The translations under genes and the position numbers were made by a program. From Chlamydiota bacterium (GTDB lineage: Bacteria > Chlamydiota > Chlamydiia > Chlamydiales > Waddliaceae): 7,312 nt of DNA. The stretch spans positions 1 through 7,312 of the forward strand of contig JAAKFP010000123.1 in NCBI GenBank assembly GCA_011065005.1, in the 5' to 3' direction. Shown one piece after another: positions 5,920 to 7,312 of the stretch. Position 1 is the first letter of the stretch. Every line of letters begins with the position of its first letter. Under the pieces are notes generated by a model that was given only the letters and a program-made list of their open reading frames with translations, did no database searches and had not been told where the DNA came from.

Positions 5920-7128
5920 ATGACTTCACCAATAGAAACTATAAGAGGTCTTATTCAAGATTATATTGACCACGGCGATATACCTGAAAAAGAGGAATCT
6001 CTGGCTCAGGAAACTTTTCAGAGAATTTTGGCACAGCTTTCGTCTCTCTCCTTACAGCAAAGGTGGAGTGTTATCCGAAAGGTGAAAGCGAGCCAGCATA
6101 CAGAGAAAAAAACGGCTCTGAAAAAATCGATTTCAGGAACAACAAGCAAATGGAAAGACGTTCTATTGGGGGTGGATCACTTCTTACAACTAAATGTTCA
6201 CCATCACCCTCTCACGTATTCAAATTCATTAGATCATCCCATTTCATTTGATGGTCGTTTTAGTCTGTTTGCAGGGAGTGAAGTCGCAGGAATTGTAGGA
6301 AGCACTTTTGCAACCAACAAACCAGAGCGGTTGGACGACAAAGGACATCAGATTCTTGATGCCATATATGCATCTTCCTGTTCGTCGGGTTATGCTCTTG
6401 CGTTGGGGGACGGAGCCGGTGGCCATTTTGGTGAGCCGACTCAAGATCACAAGATAGCGCGTGCATCGCATTTTGGAACGAAATCGTGTGTACGGTTTCT
6501 GAGTGCTTATGACAAACCGAAGCAACTAAGAGAAGATCTTCTCGATCTTATCGAGCTGGTAGGAGAGGAGATCAATGATAAGGCATTGTGTGAAGGTACA
6601 ACTCTGGTAGCGTGTCGCGCCTTCCCTCAAGGGAAAAATTATTGGATTACCGGAGTGAATATTGGTGATTCTATGTTAGTGGGTTGGGATCCCATCTCGA
6701 AGACCGTTTATCATCTGTTACCTTCAAGGGCTACCGAAGCTGGCACAGCTATAATTCCAACAGCGTATCGTCCTTTTGAAGTTCATACCATCAATGACAT
6801 CGTTCCTGCTGGAACAATTCTTTTTCTTATGTCGGATGGGGTACATGATGAGTTACCTTATGAGGAGAAGGAAGAAACTTACCCGAATAAATTGACCTAT
6901 CGGACACGCTCCCTCAGAACACTCGAAACCATTCTTGGGGATATTCCTCCTGACGCTCCTGTGGATATTTTCCTTCGAAAGATCATTGATGCTACTCTGG
7001 ATTCTATAGAACAGAAAAGAAAGAAAGCGGTGGAAGCAGGGGAACGCACTCAGATCGGGGATGATGTTTCCATCGTGGGATGTCGTTTACCCTATGTTGA
7101 AGGGAGTGAAAAATGTACGATCAATTGA
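5920..7128 (+). CDS. PP2C-family (PPM) serine/threonine protein phosphatase
   Basis: A 402-residue metal-dependent phosphatase. The PP2C core runs from about residue 115 to 390: a motif-1 candidate PERLDDKG (135-142), where D139 or D140 would replace the usual NED aspartate; ALALGDGAGGH (159-169, metal ligand D164); CEGTTLVA (224-231); WITGVNIGDSM (242-252, D250); LFLMSDGVHDEL (301-312, D306 and D310); and the closing IGDDVSIVG (379-387, D381/D382). All metal-binding aspartates are therefore accounted for. Residues 1-~110 are a mainly helical, charged extension not belonging to the usual catalytic domain and unrecognised by me. No signal peptide or membrane segment is seen. It would remove phosphate from Ser/Thr in proteins, either host proteins if secreted or bacterial ones otherwise. 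The one-base gap to the ART-ankyrin gene implies coordinated synthesis and a shared target or pathway. No clear terminator follows. Confidence 0.9.
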   Translation: MTSPIETIRGLIQDYIDHGDIPEKEESLAQETFQRILAQLSSLSLQQRWSVIRKVKASQHTEKKTALKKSISGTTSKWKDVLLGVDHFLQLNVHHHPLTYSNSLDHPISFDGRFSLFAGSEVAGIVGSTFATNKPERLDDKGHQILDAIYASSCSSGYALALGDGAGGHFGEPTQDHKIARASHFGTKSCVRFLSAYDKPKQLREDLLDLIELVGEEINDKALCEGTTLVACRAFPQGKNYWITGVNIGDSMLVGWDPISKTVYHLLPSRATEAGTAIIPTAYRPFEVHTINDIVPAGTILFLMSDGVHDELPYEEKEETYPNKLTYRTRSLRTLETILGDIPPDAPVDIFLRKIIDATLDSIEQKRKKAVEAGERTQIGDDVSIVGCRLPYVEGSEKCTIN

Positions 7129-7263
7129 AATTTTTAACCTAGAAAACGCAGTTCAAAATGATCTATAAGTGCAAGATTTTGGTTCTTAACCTCTTACAAT
7201 AGAGGGTCACATTCCCAGTTTGAGGGTGATCCTTGGAGGTTCTTTTAAAATATTGGAGAGAAT
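7129..7263. other. Spacer after the PP2C gene with a GAGGGT direct repeat
   Basis: 135 bp without a supportable gene. GAGGGT occurs at 7202-7207 and 7222-7227, exactly 20 bp apart (two helical turns), shortly before the next gene, which could be a regulator site or chance. TACAAT at 7195-7200 could serve as a -10 but has no good -35 partner. No GC-rich stem with a U-tract is present after the PP2C stop. Confidence 0.5.
7255..7260 (+). promoter_or_regulatory. Ribosome binding site of the partial gene at 7264
   Basis: GGAGAG with its GGAG core 5 nt from the ATG at 7264. This is the main support for calling the truncated gene. Confidence 0.5.
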
Positions 7264-7312
7264 ATGCTACCAGTTGATTCCAGTCAAAGTCATGACCCAC
7301 ATGTAAGTCTAC
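7264..7312 (+). CDS. Start of an unidentified protein (partial)
   Basis: An ATG preceded by a good Shine-Dalgarno opens a frame that stays open to the window end: MLPVDSSQSHDPHVSL. The polar, Ser/His/Pro-containing start is not a Sec signal and resembles the disordered tail of the ART-ankyrin protein in character only. It has the same orientation as the operon, 135 bp after the PP2C stop, so it might belong to the same accessory cluster. Sixteen codons are too few to identify a family. Confidence 0.45.
   Translation, partial: MLPVDSSQSHDPHVSL

Noticed and set aside
5920..7128. Toxin-antitoxin pairing with the PP2C protein as antidote to the ART toxin.
   Set aside because: A phosphatase cannot remove ADP-ribose, and no macrodomain or ADP-ribosylglycohydrolase motif is seen in it; kept only as a remote possibility via protein-protein inhibition.
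7113..7142. A nine-codon frame (MYDQLKFLT) with an upstream AAGGGAG, overlapping the PP2C end.
   Set aside because: Too short to support; the purine-rich stretch is part of the PP2C coding sequence.

Overview
The window looks like a piece of a Chlamydiota chromosome, most likely an amoeba- or arthropod-associated chlamydia-like organism rather than a classical Chlamydia. The support is indirect. RuvB carries stretches that I recall from chlamydial RuvB (ARGTPRIANNLLCWVRD, EEYLYPAMEDF). A SpoIID-type peptidoglycan hydrolase occurs without any sporulation gene nearby. A bacterial NSS/SNF amino-acid transporter sits beside it, and next to that is an ankyrin-rich protein with a eukaryotic-type enzymatic domain, typical of effector repertoires of intracellular bacteria. 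The phylum call is inference (about 0.65).

Layout. The left half (1-3488) is a minus-strand housekeeping block. In transcription order it holds an 11-TM sodium-dependent transporter (3488-2130), ruvB (2109-1111), a secreted SpoIID-like protein (1023-175) and the start of queA (64-1, running off the window). The first two genes are 20 bp apart. A strong palindrome built from 9-nt units (82-166) fills almost the whole spoIID-queA spacer. A second, degenerate repeat of similar style (3599-3685) lies at the other end of the block, in the 345-bp divergent intergenic region (3489-3833), which also holds candidate promoters facing both ways.

The right half (3834-7128) is a plus-strand pair of accessory genes separated by one base. 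The first encodes a 694-residue protein with an N-terminal PARP/diphtheria-toxin-type ADP-ribosyltransferase domain, with the complete H-Y-E triad H165/Y211/E297, followed by about nine ankyrin repeats in two blocks. The second encodes a 402-residue PP2C-type serine/threonine phosphatase with its metal-binding aspartates in place and an N-terminal extension of unknown role. A third gene starts at 7264 and leaves the window after 16 codons.

Interpretation. The ART-ankyrin/PP2C pair is the candidate novel system. Two protein-modifying enzymes, one with a large protein-binding scaffold, are translationally coupled and probably act on the same target or pathway. The likeliest setting is the host cell after type III secretion: neither protein has a Sec signal, and the ART protein begins with a Ser/Thr/Pro-rich disordered tail. 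An internal regulatory or defence role cannot be excluded. The housekeeping block has no evident functional link to the pair.
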